Source: Palsa-504 sp963800415 | Lineage (GTDB): Bacteria; Actinomycetota; Actinomycetes; Streptosporangiales; Streptosporangiaceae | Assembly (NCBI GenBank): GCA_963800415.1 | Contig: CAWDBS010000061.1 | Span: forward strand, 1-64,000 | Direction of reading: 5' to 3' | DNA: 64,000 nt | Shown here: positions 8,701-17,447 of the stretch, piece after piece | Numbering within the stretch: position 1 is the first letter of the stretch | Layout: every line of letters starts with the position of its first letter | Notes under the pieces: generated by a model | What the model saw: only the letters and a program-made list of their open reading frames with translations | Databases searched by the model: none | Told to the model about the DNA's origin: nothing | Translations under genes and position numbers: made by a program

Positions 8701-9471
8701 ATGACGGGTGGACGAATGGATATTTTCCCGAACGGGTCTGGGCACCCGCCCCGGATCATGCTGCTCGGCGGCACCAGCGAGATCGGCCTGGCCATCCTCG
8801 GCGCGCTCGGCGCACCCGCGGACGCCGAGGTCATCCTGGCCGGACGTGACGAGCAGCGGCTGGCCGCGGCGGGCAAGGAGCTGCCGTACCGGGTGCGGAC
8901 CGCGCCCTACGACGCGATCGAGACCGGCGGCCACCAGGCGTTCGCGGACGCCATCTTCGCCGAGGGGCCCCTGGACATGGTCGTCTCGGCGGCCGGCATC
9001 CTGGTCCCGCAGGAGGAGGTCGAACGCGACGTCCGGCGCGCCGCCGAGATGATCGAGACCAACTTCACCGGCCACGTCACCAGCCTGCTGGCCATCGCCG
9101 CCCGGATGCGCGCCCAGGGCCACGGCACCATCGTGGTGCTGTCCTCGGTCGCCGCGGTCCGCCCGCGCAAGGCCAACTTCGTGTACGGGGCGGCCAAGGC
9201 CGGCCTGGACGCCTTCGCCCGCGGGCTGACGGACTCGCTGCACGGCACCGGGGTCCGCGTGGTCCTGGTCCGGCCCGGGTTCGTCACCGGCCGGATGACG
9301 GCGGGCATGGCGCCGGCGCCGCTGGCCACGACGCCGGAGCAGGTGGGCGCGGCCACCGCGGCCGCGCTGCGCGGCGGTAAGGCGGCCGTGTGGATCCCGG
9401 CGCCGCTGGGCGGCCTCGCCCTGGCCCTCCGGCTCATCCCGCGGTCAGCCTGGCGTCGTGTTTCGCGCTAA
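8701..9471 (+). CDS. dprE2: Decaprenylphosphoryl-2-keto-ribose reductase (DprE2-like SDR)
   Basis: Short-chain dehydrogenase of 256 residues. In its family DprE2 reduces the 2-keto intermediate to decaprenylphosphoryl-arabinose with NADH. The Rossmann motif is LLGGTSEIGLAI, the form typical of DprE2 rather than generic SDRs. The catalytic set is Ser (VLSSVAAV), Tyr and Lys (YGAAKAG). The C-terminal hydrophobic segment is also usual for DprE2. It follows the UbiA-like gene by a few bases and is probably cotranscribed. The FAD partner DprE1 is not adjacent. ATG 8701 or 8716 could be the start. Confidence 0.82.
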   Translation: MTGGRMDIFPNGSGHPPRIMLLGGTSEIGLAILGALGAPADAEVILAGRDEQRLAAAGKELPYRVRTAPYDAIETGGHQAFADAIFAEGPLDMVVSAAGILVPQEEVERDVRRAAEMIETNFTGHVTSLLAIAARMRAQGHGTIVVLSSVAAVRPRKANFVYGAAKAGLDAFARGLTDSLHGTGVRVVLVRPGFVTGRMTAGMAPAPLATTPEQVGAATAAALRGGKAAVWIPAPLGGLALALRLIPRSAWRRVSR

Positions 9472-9502
9472 AGCCGCCCCCGCCCAGGTAGATTCGGAAG
9501 CT

Positions 9503-10171
9503 GTGAGGGTGCTGGTCGCGGAGGACGACGAAGGCCTGGGCGAGGTCCTGGCGCGCGGGCTGCGGGAACAGGGCTACGTCGTGGACCTGGTGCCCGACGG
9601 CGAGACCGCCGCCTCCTACCTGCGCTTCTACCAGTACGAGGTGGCCGTGCTCGACTGGCGCATGCCCAAGCTGTCCGGCCTGGACCTGGTGCAGAAACTC
9701 CGCCGCAGCGGCACGGCCATCCCGGTCCTGATGCTCACCGCCCGGGACACCCCGGCGGACCGGATCGCCGGCCTGGACGCGGGCGCGGATGATTACCTGG
9801 TCAAGCCGTTCGACTTCGGCGAGCTGCTGGCCCGGCTCCGGGCGCTGCAGCGCAGGCCGCCGGTCAGCCAGTCGCCCCGGATGAAGATCGGGGAAGTCGA
9901 GTTCGACCCGGCCGCGCGCGAGGTGCTGATCCAGGGCCAGCGGCCCGCCCTGACCGGCACCGAACTCGGCATCCTGGAGATTCTCATGCGGCGCTCGCCG
10001 GGCGTCGCCGACCGCCGCTCGATCGCCCAGCATGTCTGGGACAACGAGGCCGACGCGTTCGGCTCGAACACCATCGACGTTCACCTGGCCCGGCTGCGCT
10101 CCAAGCTCGCGGGCGCCGGCGTGCGGATCGAGACCGTCCGCGGCGTCGGCTACCGGATCGCCCCCCTATGA
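9503..10171 (+). CDS. OmpR/PhoB-family response regulator
   Basis: About 222 residues: an N-terminal receiver domain and a C-terminal winged-helix DNA-binding domain. The acidic pocket EDD is at 7-9, the phosphoacceptor is Asp51 (VLDWRMP) and the conserved Lys lies in LVKPFDF. The C-terminal domain has the usual TGTELGILEILMRR and VRGVGYRI segments. GTG 9503 after GGAAG gives the normal start; an upstream in-frame start at 9458 would overlap dprE2. The histidine kinase gene follows four bases later, so they form one operon. The signal is unknown. Confidence 0.92.
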   Translation: MRVLVAEDDEGLGEVLARGLREQGYVVDLVPDGETAASYLRFYQYEVAVLDWRMPKLSGLDLVQKLRRSGTAIPVLMLTARDTPADRIAGLDAGADDYLVKPFDFGELLARLRALQRRPPVSQSPRMKIGEVEFDPAAREVLIQGQRPALTGTELGILEILMRRSPGVADRRSIAQHVWDNEADAFGSNTIDVHLARLRSKLAGAGVRIETVRGVGYRIAPL

Positions 10172-10174
10172 CAG

Positions 10175-11572
10175 ATGCTGTCACAGATGAGAGCCAGCCC
10201 CGCGGCCAAGGTCGCCGCCGTCGCGACGGCGGTCATCGCGGGCGTCTACATCGTCGGCGTGATCGTGCTCAACCTGGTGGTCGCCAAGCACCTGACCGAA
10301 CAGAACGACGAGCGGCTGGCCGGCCGCCTCACGGTGGTGCGGCACGATCCGGCGGCGCTCAGCCAGCGAGTGGCCCGGTCCGGCCCCGCTGACTCGCCGT
10401 CCGAGGCGGGCAGCGACATCGACGCCGACGGCGTGCCGGTGTTCCTGTGGTCGGCGAATGCCCGCGGGACGGTCACCGGGCACAGCCCCGGGGCGCCCGC
10501 GCTGCCGTCGGCCCTGCTCGCCGCGCATGCCCCGCGCGAGGGGTTCGCGTTCACCGCGAACCTCGGCGTGGTGAGCCCGTTCCGGCTGAAGATGACCAGG
10601 TACGGCAGCGGCTGGCTGATCGCCGGCCAGAGCCTGGCCGGCGACGCGCACACCCGGCGGCTGCTGCTGAACGCCGAGATCATCGCCGGGCCGTTCCTGC
10701 TGCTCGCGATGTTCCTCGGCTCGCTGGTGGTGGGCCTGCGGGCGCTGGCCCCGGTCGAGCAGTCGCGCCGCCGCCAGCTCGAGTTCACCGCCGACGCCTC
10801 GCACGAGCTGCGCACTCCGCTCAGCGTGATCAGGGCGGAGGCCGACGTGGCCCTCAGCGCCCCGCGGGAGGCCACCGAGTACCGCGACGCGCTCACCCGG
10901 ATCCAGGGCGAGAACCGGCGGCTGCGGCAGCTGGTGGATGACATGCTGTGGCTGGCCAGGTTCGACTCCAGGCCGCCGCCGCCCGGCGACGAGCCGGTCG
11001 ACCTGGCCACGCTGGCCCAGGCCTGCGCCGACCGGTTCCGCGCCGTCGGCCCCGCGGTCAGCGCGGAGACCCCGGACGGCGCCGTGCTGATCAGCGCGCC
11101 GCCGGAGTGGATCGACCGGCTGGCCGGCGTCCTGGTCGACAACGCCTGCCGTCACGCCGGCCCGGACGGCGAGGTCCGGATCCAGGTCCGCGCCCAGGGC
11201 AGCCGGGTCAGCCTGACCGTGGAGGACAGCGGGCCCGGCATCCCGGAGGCCGACCGGCCGCGCCTGTTCGACCGGTTCCACCGGGCCACCGAGCACGGCT
11301 CCGGGGCCGGCCTCGGGCTGGCCATCGGCGATTCGATCGTCCGCTCAACCGGCGGCCGCTGGCACATCGGCGACTCGCCGCTGGGCGGGGCGCTCATGTC
11401 GGTGTCCTGGCGGCATTCCCAGGGGCCGGGATCGCGCGCTGAGCACCCGTCACCTTGGCAGGCTGTCCGCTCCAGGCGTAGGCTGCGCGGTCTAGGGCGC
11501 TCGCAAACCCGAGGTCAGGGGGACGTGCATGGCCGACTTCGCGCAGACGATCGCGACCGCGTACGCCGTTGA
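10175..11572 (+). CDS. Two-component sensor histidine kinase (3' end probably frameshifted)
   Basis: Partner of the response regulator just upstream. Membrane helices lie near residues 12-36 and 168-190 and flank an extracytoplasmic sensor of about 130 residues. The H-box is FTADASHELRTPLS with His210; the ATPase domain shows DNACRHA (N-box), EDSGPGIP (G1) and GAGLGLAI (G2). The frame as written runs to 11572, past the start of the next gene at 11529. A one-base shift near 11430 would give a stop at 11442 after a typical kinase end, so the last 40 or so residues are doubtful. The stimulus cannot be told. Confidence 0.88.
   Translation: MLSQMRASPAAKVAAVATAVIAGVYIVGVIVLNLVVAKHLTEQNDERLAGRLTVVRHDPAALSQRVARSGPADSPSEAGSDIDADGVPVFLWSANARGTVTGHSPGAPALPSALLAAHAPREGFAFTANLGVVSPFRLKMTRYGSGWLIAGQSLAGDAHTRRLLLNAEIIAGPFLLLAMFLGSLVVGLRALAPVEQSRRRQLEFTADASHELRTPLSVIRAEADVALSAPREATEYRDALTRIQGENRRLRQLVDDMLWLARFDSRPPPPGDEPVDLATLAQACADRFRAVGPAVSAETPDGAVLISAPPEWIDRLAGVLVDNACRHAGPDGEVRIQVRAQGSRVSLTVEDSGPGIPEADRPRLFDRFHRATEHGSGAGLGLAIGDSIVRSTGGRWHIGDSPLGGALMSVSWRHSQGPGSRAEHPSPWQAVRSRRRLRGLGRSQTRGQGDVHGRLRADDRDRVRR
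11455..11484 (+). promoter_or_regulatory. Candidate promoter of the HerA-like gene
   Basis: TTGGCA (11455-11460) and TAGGCT (11479-11484) are 18 bp apart, 45 bp before the ATG at 11529. The -10 fits the TANNNT pattern of actinobacterial housekeeping promoters. Confidence 0.35.
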
Positions 11573-13052
11573 CGGGGCCGCGCTTGACCTCGGGCGCGGC
11601 GTGCACGATGGTGCGGTCGTCCCGGCGGCGACGGTCAAGCTGCCGCTGCGGATGGTCAACCGGCACGGCCTGATCGCCGGCGCCACCGGCACCGGCAAGA
11701 CCAAGACGCTGCAGGGGCTCGCCGAGCAGCTGTCCGCGGCCGGCGTGCCGGTCCTCGTGGCCGACGTCAAGGGCGACCTGTCCGGCGTCGCCGAGCCGGG
11801 CGAGGTGGGCGGCGCGGCCGCCAAGCGCGCCGCCGAACTCGGCGTGCAGTTCCAGGCCCGGGGCTTCCCGGTGGAGTTCTTCGCGCTCGGCGGCATCGGC
11901 CCGGGGATCCCGATCCGGGCCACCGTCTCGGACTTCGGGCCGCAGCTGCTGGCCAAGGTGCTCGGCGCCAACGAAACCCAGGAGCAGTCGCTGTCCCTGG
12001 TGTTCCACTACGCCGATCACAAGGGGCTGCCCCTGCTCGACCTGTCCGACCTGCGCGCGCTGCTCAGCTACCTCAACTCCGACGTCGGCAAGACCGAGCT
12101 GGCCGGGATCGGCGGGCTGTCGTCCGCGACGGTCGGGGTGCTGCTCCGGTCGCTGACCGGGCTGGAGGACGGGGGTGGCAACGAGTTCTTCGGCGAGCCG
12201 ATGCTCGACGTCCATGACCTGATGCGCACCGCCCCGGACGGCCGCGGGATCATCTCCTGCCTGGAGCTGCCGGCCGTCCAGGACAAGCCGAAGCTGTTCT
12301 CCACGGCGCTGATGTGGCTGCTGGCGCAGCTGTTCGAGGAACTGCCCGAGGCGGGTGACCTAGACAAGCCGAAGCTGGCGTTCTTCTTCGACGAGGCGCA
12401 CCTGCTGTTCGACGAGGCCACCAAGGCGTTCCTGACCTCGGTGGCGCAGACCGTCCGGCTGATCCGGTCCAAGGGCGTGGGCGTCTACTTCATCACCCAG
12501 ACGCCCAAGGACGTGCCCAGCGAGATCCTCGGCCAGCTCGGCAACCGCGTCCAGCACGCGCTGCGCGCGTTCACGCCGGAGGACGCCAAGGCGCTCAGGG
12601 CCACCGTCTCGACGTTCCCGAAGTCCGCGTTCTACGACCTGGAGACGCTGCTCACCGGCATGGGCATCGGCGAGGCGGCGGTGACGATCCTGTCCGAGTC
12701 CGGGGTGCCGACACCGGTCGTGCACACCCGGATGACGCCGCCTGCCTCGCGGATGGGACCGGCCGACGACGTCGAGGGCAAGGCCAGGGCGTCCTCGCTG
12801 TGGGCCAGATACGGCCAGCGGGTGGACAACGAGAGCGCCCGGGAGATACTGGCCGCCCGGCTGGCGCCGCCGGCCGAGGCCGCCGCTCCCGCCCCCGAGC
12901 ACAAGCAGGCGGCCGCCCAGCATAAGGAAGCCGCGGGCGCGGTCGCGGGCGGCGTGGCCGCGGTGACCGCCTTCCTGCAGTCCAAAGAGGGCAAGAAGCT
13001 GCAGAAAGACGTCGTGCGCGGGGTCTTCGGCCTGCTCAAGAAGGGGCGGTGA
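11529..13052 (+). CDS. HerA/YjgR-like P-loop ATPase (DUF853 family)
   Basis: A 507-residue cytoplasmic ATPase of the HerA-FtsK superfamily, similar to YjgR. Walker A is GATGTGKTKT (51-60), Walker B LAFFFDEAHLLF, and a glutamine-containing sensor follows in GVYFITQTPKDVP. An Ala/Pro/Lys-rich tail ends in a conserved basic segment (LQSKEGKKLQKDVVRG) typical of the family. The role of YjgR proteins is not established; DNA or protein translocation is only inferred from the fold. It has its own likely promoter and stands alone. Confidence 0.85.
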   Translation: MADFAQTIATAYAVDGAALDLGRGVHDGAVVPAATVKLPLRMVNRHGLIAGATGTGKTKTLQGLAEQLSAAGVPVLVADVKGDLSGVAEPGEVGGAAAKRAAELGVQFQARGFPVEFFALGGIGPGIPIRATVSDFGPQLLAKVLGANETQEQSLSLVFHYADHKGLPLLDLSDLRALLSYLNSDVGKTELAGIGGLSSATVGVLLRSLTGLEDGGGNEFFGEPMLDVHDLMRTAPDGRGIISCLELPAVQDKPKLFSTALMWLLAQLFEELPEAGDLDKPKLAFFFDEAHLLFDEATKAFLTSVAQTVRLIRSKGVGVYFITQTPKDVPSEILGQLGNRVQHALRAFTPEDAKALRATVSTFPKSAFYDLETLLTGMGIGEAAVTILSESGVPTPVVHTRMTPPASRMGPADDVEGKARASSLWARYGQRVDNESAREILAARLAPPAEAAAPAPEHKQAAAQHKEAAGAVAGGVAAVTAFLQSKEGKKLQKDVVRGVFGLLKKGR

Positions 13053-13172
13053 GGCGGCTGTCTGGCGCCGGTGCCGTGGCCGGCCTCTCAGGGTGCTCAC
13101 AGCCGCCGTGCGGCACGGTAAAGCTAAGTCGAGCGGGTACGCTCCGATAACGGGGATAGCGAGTGAGGTGTC

Positions 13173-14276
13173 ATGGTTCAGGTTCCGAGGTTGTCGTCCC
13201 GGCGGGCCCGGTGGGCCGTTCCGGCCGGCGCGCTGGTCATCACCGGCGGGGTCCTGGCCGGGTCGCTGATCTCGGTGGCCCAGGCCGCTCCCGGGCTGCC
13301 CGCGCGCAGCCCGGCCCAGCTGCTCGCCGAGGTGGCCGATTCCACCACCCCGCCGCTGACCGGGACGGTGCTCCAGACCGCCTCGTTCGGCTTGCCCGCG
13401 CTGCCCGCCACCGGGAACCCCACCTCGCTGTCCTCGCTGCTCACCGGGTCGCACACGGTCCAGGTGCGGTACTCGAGCCCCGCGCACTTCCGGCTGGCCG
13501 TGCCGCAGCCGCTGAGCGAGAGCGACGTGATCAGGGACGGCGGCACCGCGTGGCTGTGGCAGAGCACGCTGAACAAGGTCACCAAGTTCACCCTCCCGGC
13601 CCATTCGGCCAAGGCCGTCCCGGAGCAGCCGCTGACGCCGCAGCAGGCGGCCCAGCAGGTGCTGGCCGCGGTCGGGCCGACCACCACGGTCCGGGTGGAC
13701 AGCACCGTGACGGTGGCCGGCCAGGCCGCTTACGCGCTGGTCCTCGCGCCCAAGGATGCCCGGTCGCTGGTCGGCCAGGTGCAGATCGACATCGACGGCC
13801 GTAACGGCGTCCCGCTCCGGCTGCAGGTCTTCGCCCGCGGCGCGAGCAGCCCCGCCTTCCAGGTGGGGTACACCGACATCCGCTTCGTGGCCCCGGCGCC
13901 CGCCGACCTCAGCTTCACCCCGCCGCCGGGTGCGAAGGTCACCCAGGTCAACCTGGCCAGCCACGGCACCGGAGACGGCAACCACGGCACGCCCGACGTG
14001 GCCACGATCGGATCCGGCTGGCTGACCGTGCTCACGCTGCCGTCGTCCATGCTGACCACGGGCACGCCGTCGCCGGGGGCCTCGCCCGGGGCGGCCGGGG
14101 ACAGCTCCGCCGTGCTGCACGCCCTGCTCGCGTCGGCCACCCCGGTGCACGGCGCCTGGGGCACCGGCCGGCTGCTGCGCACCAGCCTGGTCTCGGTGCT
14201 GATGACCGACCAGGGCGGCACGTTCGCCGGCGCGGTCGAGCCCAGCGTCCTGTACGCGGCCGCCTCGGGCCACTAG
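13173..14276 (+). CDS. Secreted LolA-like/DUF2092-type protein
   Basis: A 367-residue protein with an N-terminal signal peptide or anchor (about 13-38, ending in AQAAPG). The body is a beta-rich LolA/RseB-like domain: YSSPAHFRLAVPQP, a segment around TAWLWQSTLNKVTKF, and SFTPPPGAKV near the C-terminal part. Such proteins sense or carry lipids on the outer face of the membrane. It sits just before an ABC-2 type transporter, suggesting a shared envelope function. ATG 13173 follows GAGTGAGGTGTC. The family call is by overall pattern, so moderate. Confidence 0.7.
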   Translation: MVQVPRLSSRRARWAVPAGALVITGGVLAGSLISVAQAAPGLPARSPAQLLAEVADSTTPPLTGTVLQTASFGLPALPATGNPTSLSSLLTGSHTVQVRYSSPAHFRLAVPQPLSESDVIRDGGTAWLWQSTLNKVTKFTLPAHSAKAVPEQPLTPQQAAQQVLAAVGPTTTVRVDSTVTVAGQAAYALVLAPKDARSLVGQVQIDIDGRNGVPLRLQVFARGASSPAFQVGYTDIRFVAPAPADLSFTPPPGAKVTQVNLASHGTGDGNHGTPDVATIGSGWLTVLTLPSSMLTTGTPSPGASPGAAGDSSAVLHALLASATPVHGAWGTGRLLRTSLVSVLMTDQGGTFAGAVEPSVLYAAASGH

Positions 14277-14289
14277 GCGCAGGGATACC

Positions 14290-15267
14290 TTGACCGCCAT
14301 TGCGACCAGCGGGCTGACCAAGCGGTTCCGCGGCGGCCAGCTGGCCGTCGACCACCTCGACCTGGCCGTCCCGCACGGCTCGGTCTACGGCTTTCTCGGG
14401 CCGAACGGATCAGGCAAGACCACCACGATCCGGATGCTGCTCGGCCTGGCCTACCCGACCAGCGGCAGCGCGACGCTGCTGGACGTGCCGATGCCGGCCG
14501 GCGCCACCCGGGTCCTGCACCGGGTCGGCTCGCTGGTCGAGGGACCGGCCTTCTACCCGTTCCTGACCGGCGCCGGCAACCTGGCCCGGTACGACGCGGC
14601 CGACCGGACCGCCGACCCGGCCACCGCGCGGGCCAGGATCGAGACGGCCCTGGACCGGGTGGGCCTGCTCGCGGCGGCGAAGAAGCGGTACCGCCACTAC
14701 TCGCTCGGCATGAAGCAGCGCCTGGCCATCGCCGCGGGCCTGCTGCGGCCCCGGGAGCTGATCATCCTGGACGAGCCGACCAACGGGCTCGACCCGCAGG
14801 GGACCCGGGAGGTACGCGCGCTGATCAGGCAGATCGCCGCCGACGGCACCACCGTGTTCGTGTCCTCGCACCTGCTGGCCGAGGTGGAGCAGATCTGCAC
14901 GCACGTAGGCGTGATGCGGACCGGCCGGCTGGTGTTCTCCGGTTCGCTGCCCGAGCTGCGCCGGACCGGAGCCGCCCGGGTCACGGTGCAGACCGCCGAC
15001 CCCGAGGCGGCCGCGAAGGTGCTGACCGGCCTGGGCCTGGCCGACGCGCAGGCGACCGCGGCCGACGCGGCCGGGAATGCCGACGTGCAGGCAATGCCCG
15101 GGGAAGCGCCGCAGGTGTCCGCCTTGCTCGGCGACGCGTCGCCGGAGCAGGTCTGCGCCGAGCTCGTGCACGCCGGGATCGGCGTCCGCGGCTTCGCGGT
15201 CACCTCGCCGAGCCTGGAAGACCTGTTCGTGGGCCTCACCGGGGAGGGCTTCGATGTCGGCGCCTGA
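14290..15267 (+). CDS. ABC transporter ATP-binding protein (ABC-2 type export)
   Basis: A 325-residue ATPase of the drug/lipid exporter class. Walker A GPNGSGKTT (37-45), signature YSLGMKQRLAIA, Walker B LIILDEPTNGLDP and the switch His in VSSHLLAEVEQ are all intact. A C-terminal extension of about 110 residues follows the core, normal for this class. The start is a TTG preceded by GCAGGGA. It overlaps the permease gene by 14 bp and follows the LolA-like gene by 13 bp. The substrate is unknown. Confidence 0.92.
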   Translation: MTAIATSGLTKRFRGGQLAVDHLDLAVPHGSVYGFLGPNGSGKTTTIRMLLGLAYPTSGSATLLDVPMPAGATRVLHRVGSLVEGPAFYPFLTGAGNLARYDAADRTADPATARARIETALDRVGLLAAAKKRYRHYSLGMKQRLAIAAGLLRPRELIILDEPTNGLDPQGTREVRALIRQIAADGTTVFVSSHLLAEVEQICTHVGVMRTGRLVFSGSLPELRRTGAARVTVQTADPEAAAKVLTGLGLADAQATAADAAGNADVQAMPGEAPQVSALLGDASPEQVCAELVHAGIGVRGFAVTSPSLEDLFVGLTGEGFDVGA

Positions 15268-16159
15268 TGTGCCAGTAGCTGACGTGCCGGCAGCTGACGT
15301 GCCGGTGGCGCCCGGGCTCGCACCACGGCCCGTTCGGGCCTCCCTGAGATTTTTCACCGCCGAGCTCCGGCTGGTGTTCCGGCGCCGGAGGAACCTGCTG
15401 CTGCTCGCCGTGACCGCCGCGTTCCCGCTGGTCATCGGCATCGCCCTGCGCCTGGCCTCGCCTCATCCGCAAGGCGGCAACGGGGCCGGGGTGGCGTTCT
15501 TCAACCAGCTGGCGGGCAACGGCGTGTTCCTCACCTTCATCGCGCTCAGTACCCTGCTCGTCCTCATCCTGCCGGTCGTGGTCGCGGTGGTGGCGGGCGA
15601 CTCGGTCGCCGGCGAGGCCGGCTACGGCACGCTGCGTTACCTGCTCACCGTGCCGGCCGGGCGGACCCGGCTGCTCGCGGTCAAGTACGGCGCGATCGTG
15701 ACGTTCGGGCTCAGCGCCACGTTCATCGTCTCGGCCATGGCCCTGGTGGCCGGCGCCGTGCTGTTCCCGGTCGGACCGGTCACCCTGCTGTCCGGAGCCA
15801 CCGTCTCACTGGCCGACGGGCTGCTGCGGCTGCTGTTCGTCACCGTGTACGTGGCGGCCGCGATGGCCGCGCTCGGTGCCATCGGGCTGGCTATCTCGAC
15901 GCTGACCGAGCACGCGATCGGGGCCATCGCCACCATCATGATCCTGGTGGTGACCAGCGAGGTGATCGACAACGTGCCGCAGCTCGCGGCGGCCGGCCCG
16001 TACCTGCCCACCCACTGGTGGCTCTCCTTCGACGCCCTGCTGCGCGTCCCGGTCGATACCTCCACCCTGCTCCGCGGGCTGCTGTCGTTCGCGGTCTACG
16101 CGCTGCTGTTCGGCTCGTTCGCCTGGGCCCGCTTCACCTCGGCCGACGTCACCAGCTGA
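15254..16159 (+). CDS. ABC-2 type transporter permease
   Basis: About 301 residues with six predicted membrane helices, including FLTFIALSTLLVLILPVVVAV and AIGLAISTLTEHAIGAIA. The soluble N-terminal stretch VRASLRFFTAELRLVFRRRRN is typical of ABC-2 permeases. The ATG at 15254 lies within the end of the ATPase gene, so the pair is translationally coupled. A short Val-Ala-Asp-Val-Pro repeat sits in the N-terminal tail. Substrate not predictable. Confidence 0.88.
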   Translation: MSAPDVPVADVPAADVPVAPGLAPRPVRASLRFFTAELRLVFRRRRNLLLLAVTAAFPLVIGIALRLASPHPQGGNGAGVAFFNQLAGNGVFLTFIALSTLLVLILPVVVAVVAGDSVAGEAGYGTLRYLLTVPAGRTRLLAVKYGAIVTFGLSATFIVSAMALVAGAVLFPVGPVTLLSGATVSLADGLLRLLFVTVYVAAAMAALGAIGLAISTLTEHAIGAIATIMILVVTSEVIDNVPQLAAAGPYLPTHWWLSFDALLRVPVDTSTLLRGLLSFAVYALLFGSFAWARFTSADVTS

Positions 16160-16187
16160 GCACGCATCGGCTGCGTCTCATGCGTTA

Positions 16188-16204
16188 TTGCAACTAGATT
16201 GCAA
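16188..16204 (+). promoter_or_regulatory. Nur (nickel uptake regulator) box overlapping the promoter
   Basis: TTGCAACTAGATTGCAA is two copies of TTGCAA separated by five bases. This matches the Nur box (TTGCAA-N5-TTGCAA form) described for the Fur-family nickel sensor of Streptomyces coelicolor. TTGCAA at 16188-16193 can serve as the -35 and TACACT at 16212-16217 as the -10 (18 bp apart), so bound Nur would block the polymerase when nickel is plentiful. Confidence 0.8.
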
Positions 16205-16253
16205 GTACTCCTACACTGGGCGGGCCAGGAGACCTCACCCGGGAAGGAGACAG

Positions 16254-17369
16254 ATGGCTGACCCACGCGGCCGCCTGAGGAAAATCCGCCAGGGACTGAG
16301 CCCGGCCGAGTGGGCCCGGTTCGGCGGCATGGTCGCGGTGGTCGTCGCGCTGCACGTGCTGGGCTGGGTGATGCTGACGGCCGCGCTGGCCGGTCACTAC
16401 CAGATCAGCAAGACGACGGTATTCGGGGTCGGCACCGGCGCGCTGGCCTACACGCTGGGCATGCGGCACGCCTTCGACGCCGACCACATCGCGGCGATCG
16501 ACAACACGACCCGCAAGCTGGTCAGCGAGGGCAAGCGGCCGCTGTCCGTCGGGTTCTTCTTCTCCCTGGGCCACTCCAGCGTCGTGTTCGTGCTGGCGAT
16601 CTTGCTGAACTTCGGCATCCGGGGGCTGGATGACCAGGTCAGGAACGGCAACTCCGGGCTGCACACCATCACCAGCGTGGTCGGGACCTGCGTCTCGGGG
16701 TTCTTCCTGTTCCTGATCGCCGCGTTCAACATCGTCGTCCTGGCCGGGATCATCCGGGTCTTCCGCGAGATGCGCGGCGGCCGGTACGACGACGCCGAGC
16801 TCGAGGAGCAGCTGAACAAGCGCGGCCTGATGAACCGGTTCCTCGGCCCGCTGGCCCGCCGGGTCGACACGCCGTGGAAGATCTACCCGATCGGGTTCCT
16901 GTTCGGCCTGGGGTTCGACACCGCCACCGAGATCGCGCTGCTGGTGCTGGCCGGCACGGCGGTGGCCGGCGGCCTGCCCTTCTACGCCATCTTGTCGCTG
17001 CCGATCCTGTTCGCGGCCGGGATGAGCCTGTTCGACACCGCCGACGGCTGCTTCATGAACTTCGCCTACGACTGGGCCTTCGCCAAGCCGGTCCGCAAGG
17101 TCTACTACAACCTGACCATCACCGGCCTGTCGGTATTCGTGGCGGTGTTCATCGGCGCGGTCGAGCTGCTCGGCCTGCTGGCCCAGAACTCCCACCTCAA
17201 CGGCTCGTTCTGGGTCTTCCTGGCCAGCTTCAACATCAACACCGCCGGGTTTTTCATCGTCGGGGTGTTCGTGGTCACCTGGGTGGTCGCGCTGGCCGTC
17301 TGGCGTCTTGGCCGGATCGAGCAGAAATGGGAAACCGGCCCCGCCGTCACCGCGGACGCGCCGGACTAG
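16254..17369 (+). CDS. Nickel permease, HoxN/NixA/NicT family
   Basis: Single-component nickel/cobalt importer of 371 residues with about eight membrane helices. The signature motif HAFDADHIAAIDNTTRK in helix II is complete, as are LGHSSVVF and GFDTATEIALL. The ATG at 16254 has a strong AAGGAG site; the frame extends upstream through the Nur box but those codons are not needed. Nur control from the box at 16188-16204 argues for nickel rather than cobalt. The gene is alone in its unit, and no urease or hydrogenase genes are in the window. Confidence 0.94.
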   Translation: MADPRGRLRKIRQGLSPAEWARFGGMVAVVVALHVLGWVMLTAALAGHYQISKTTVFGVGTGALAYTLGMRHAFDADHIAAIDNTTRKLVSEGKRPLSVGFFFSLGHSSVVFVLAILLNFGIRGLDDQVRNGNSGLHTITSVVGTCVSGFFLFLIAAFNIVVLAGIIRVFREMRGGRYDDAELEEQLNKRGLMNRFLGPLARRVDTPWKIYPIGFLFGLGFDTATEIALLVLAGTAVAGGLPFYAILSLPILFAAGMSLFDTADGCFMNFAYDWAFAKPVRKVYYNLTITGLSVFVAVFIGAVELLGLLAQNSHLNGSFWVFLASFNINTAGFFIVGVFVVTWVVALAVWRLGRIEQKWETGPAVTADAPD

Positions 17370-17447
17370 AGTCACTGCGTTATCACAACCATCGAATCGC
17401 CCCGCCGCCCCGCCGCGCGCGGCTGGCCGCACCGGCTGGGCGCGCGG

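Noticed and set aside
10168..10392. Short frame starting at the ATGA after the response regulator
   Set aside because: The histidine kinase frame from 10175 covers it with clear homology.
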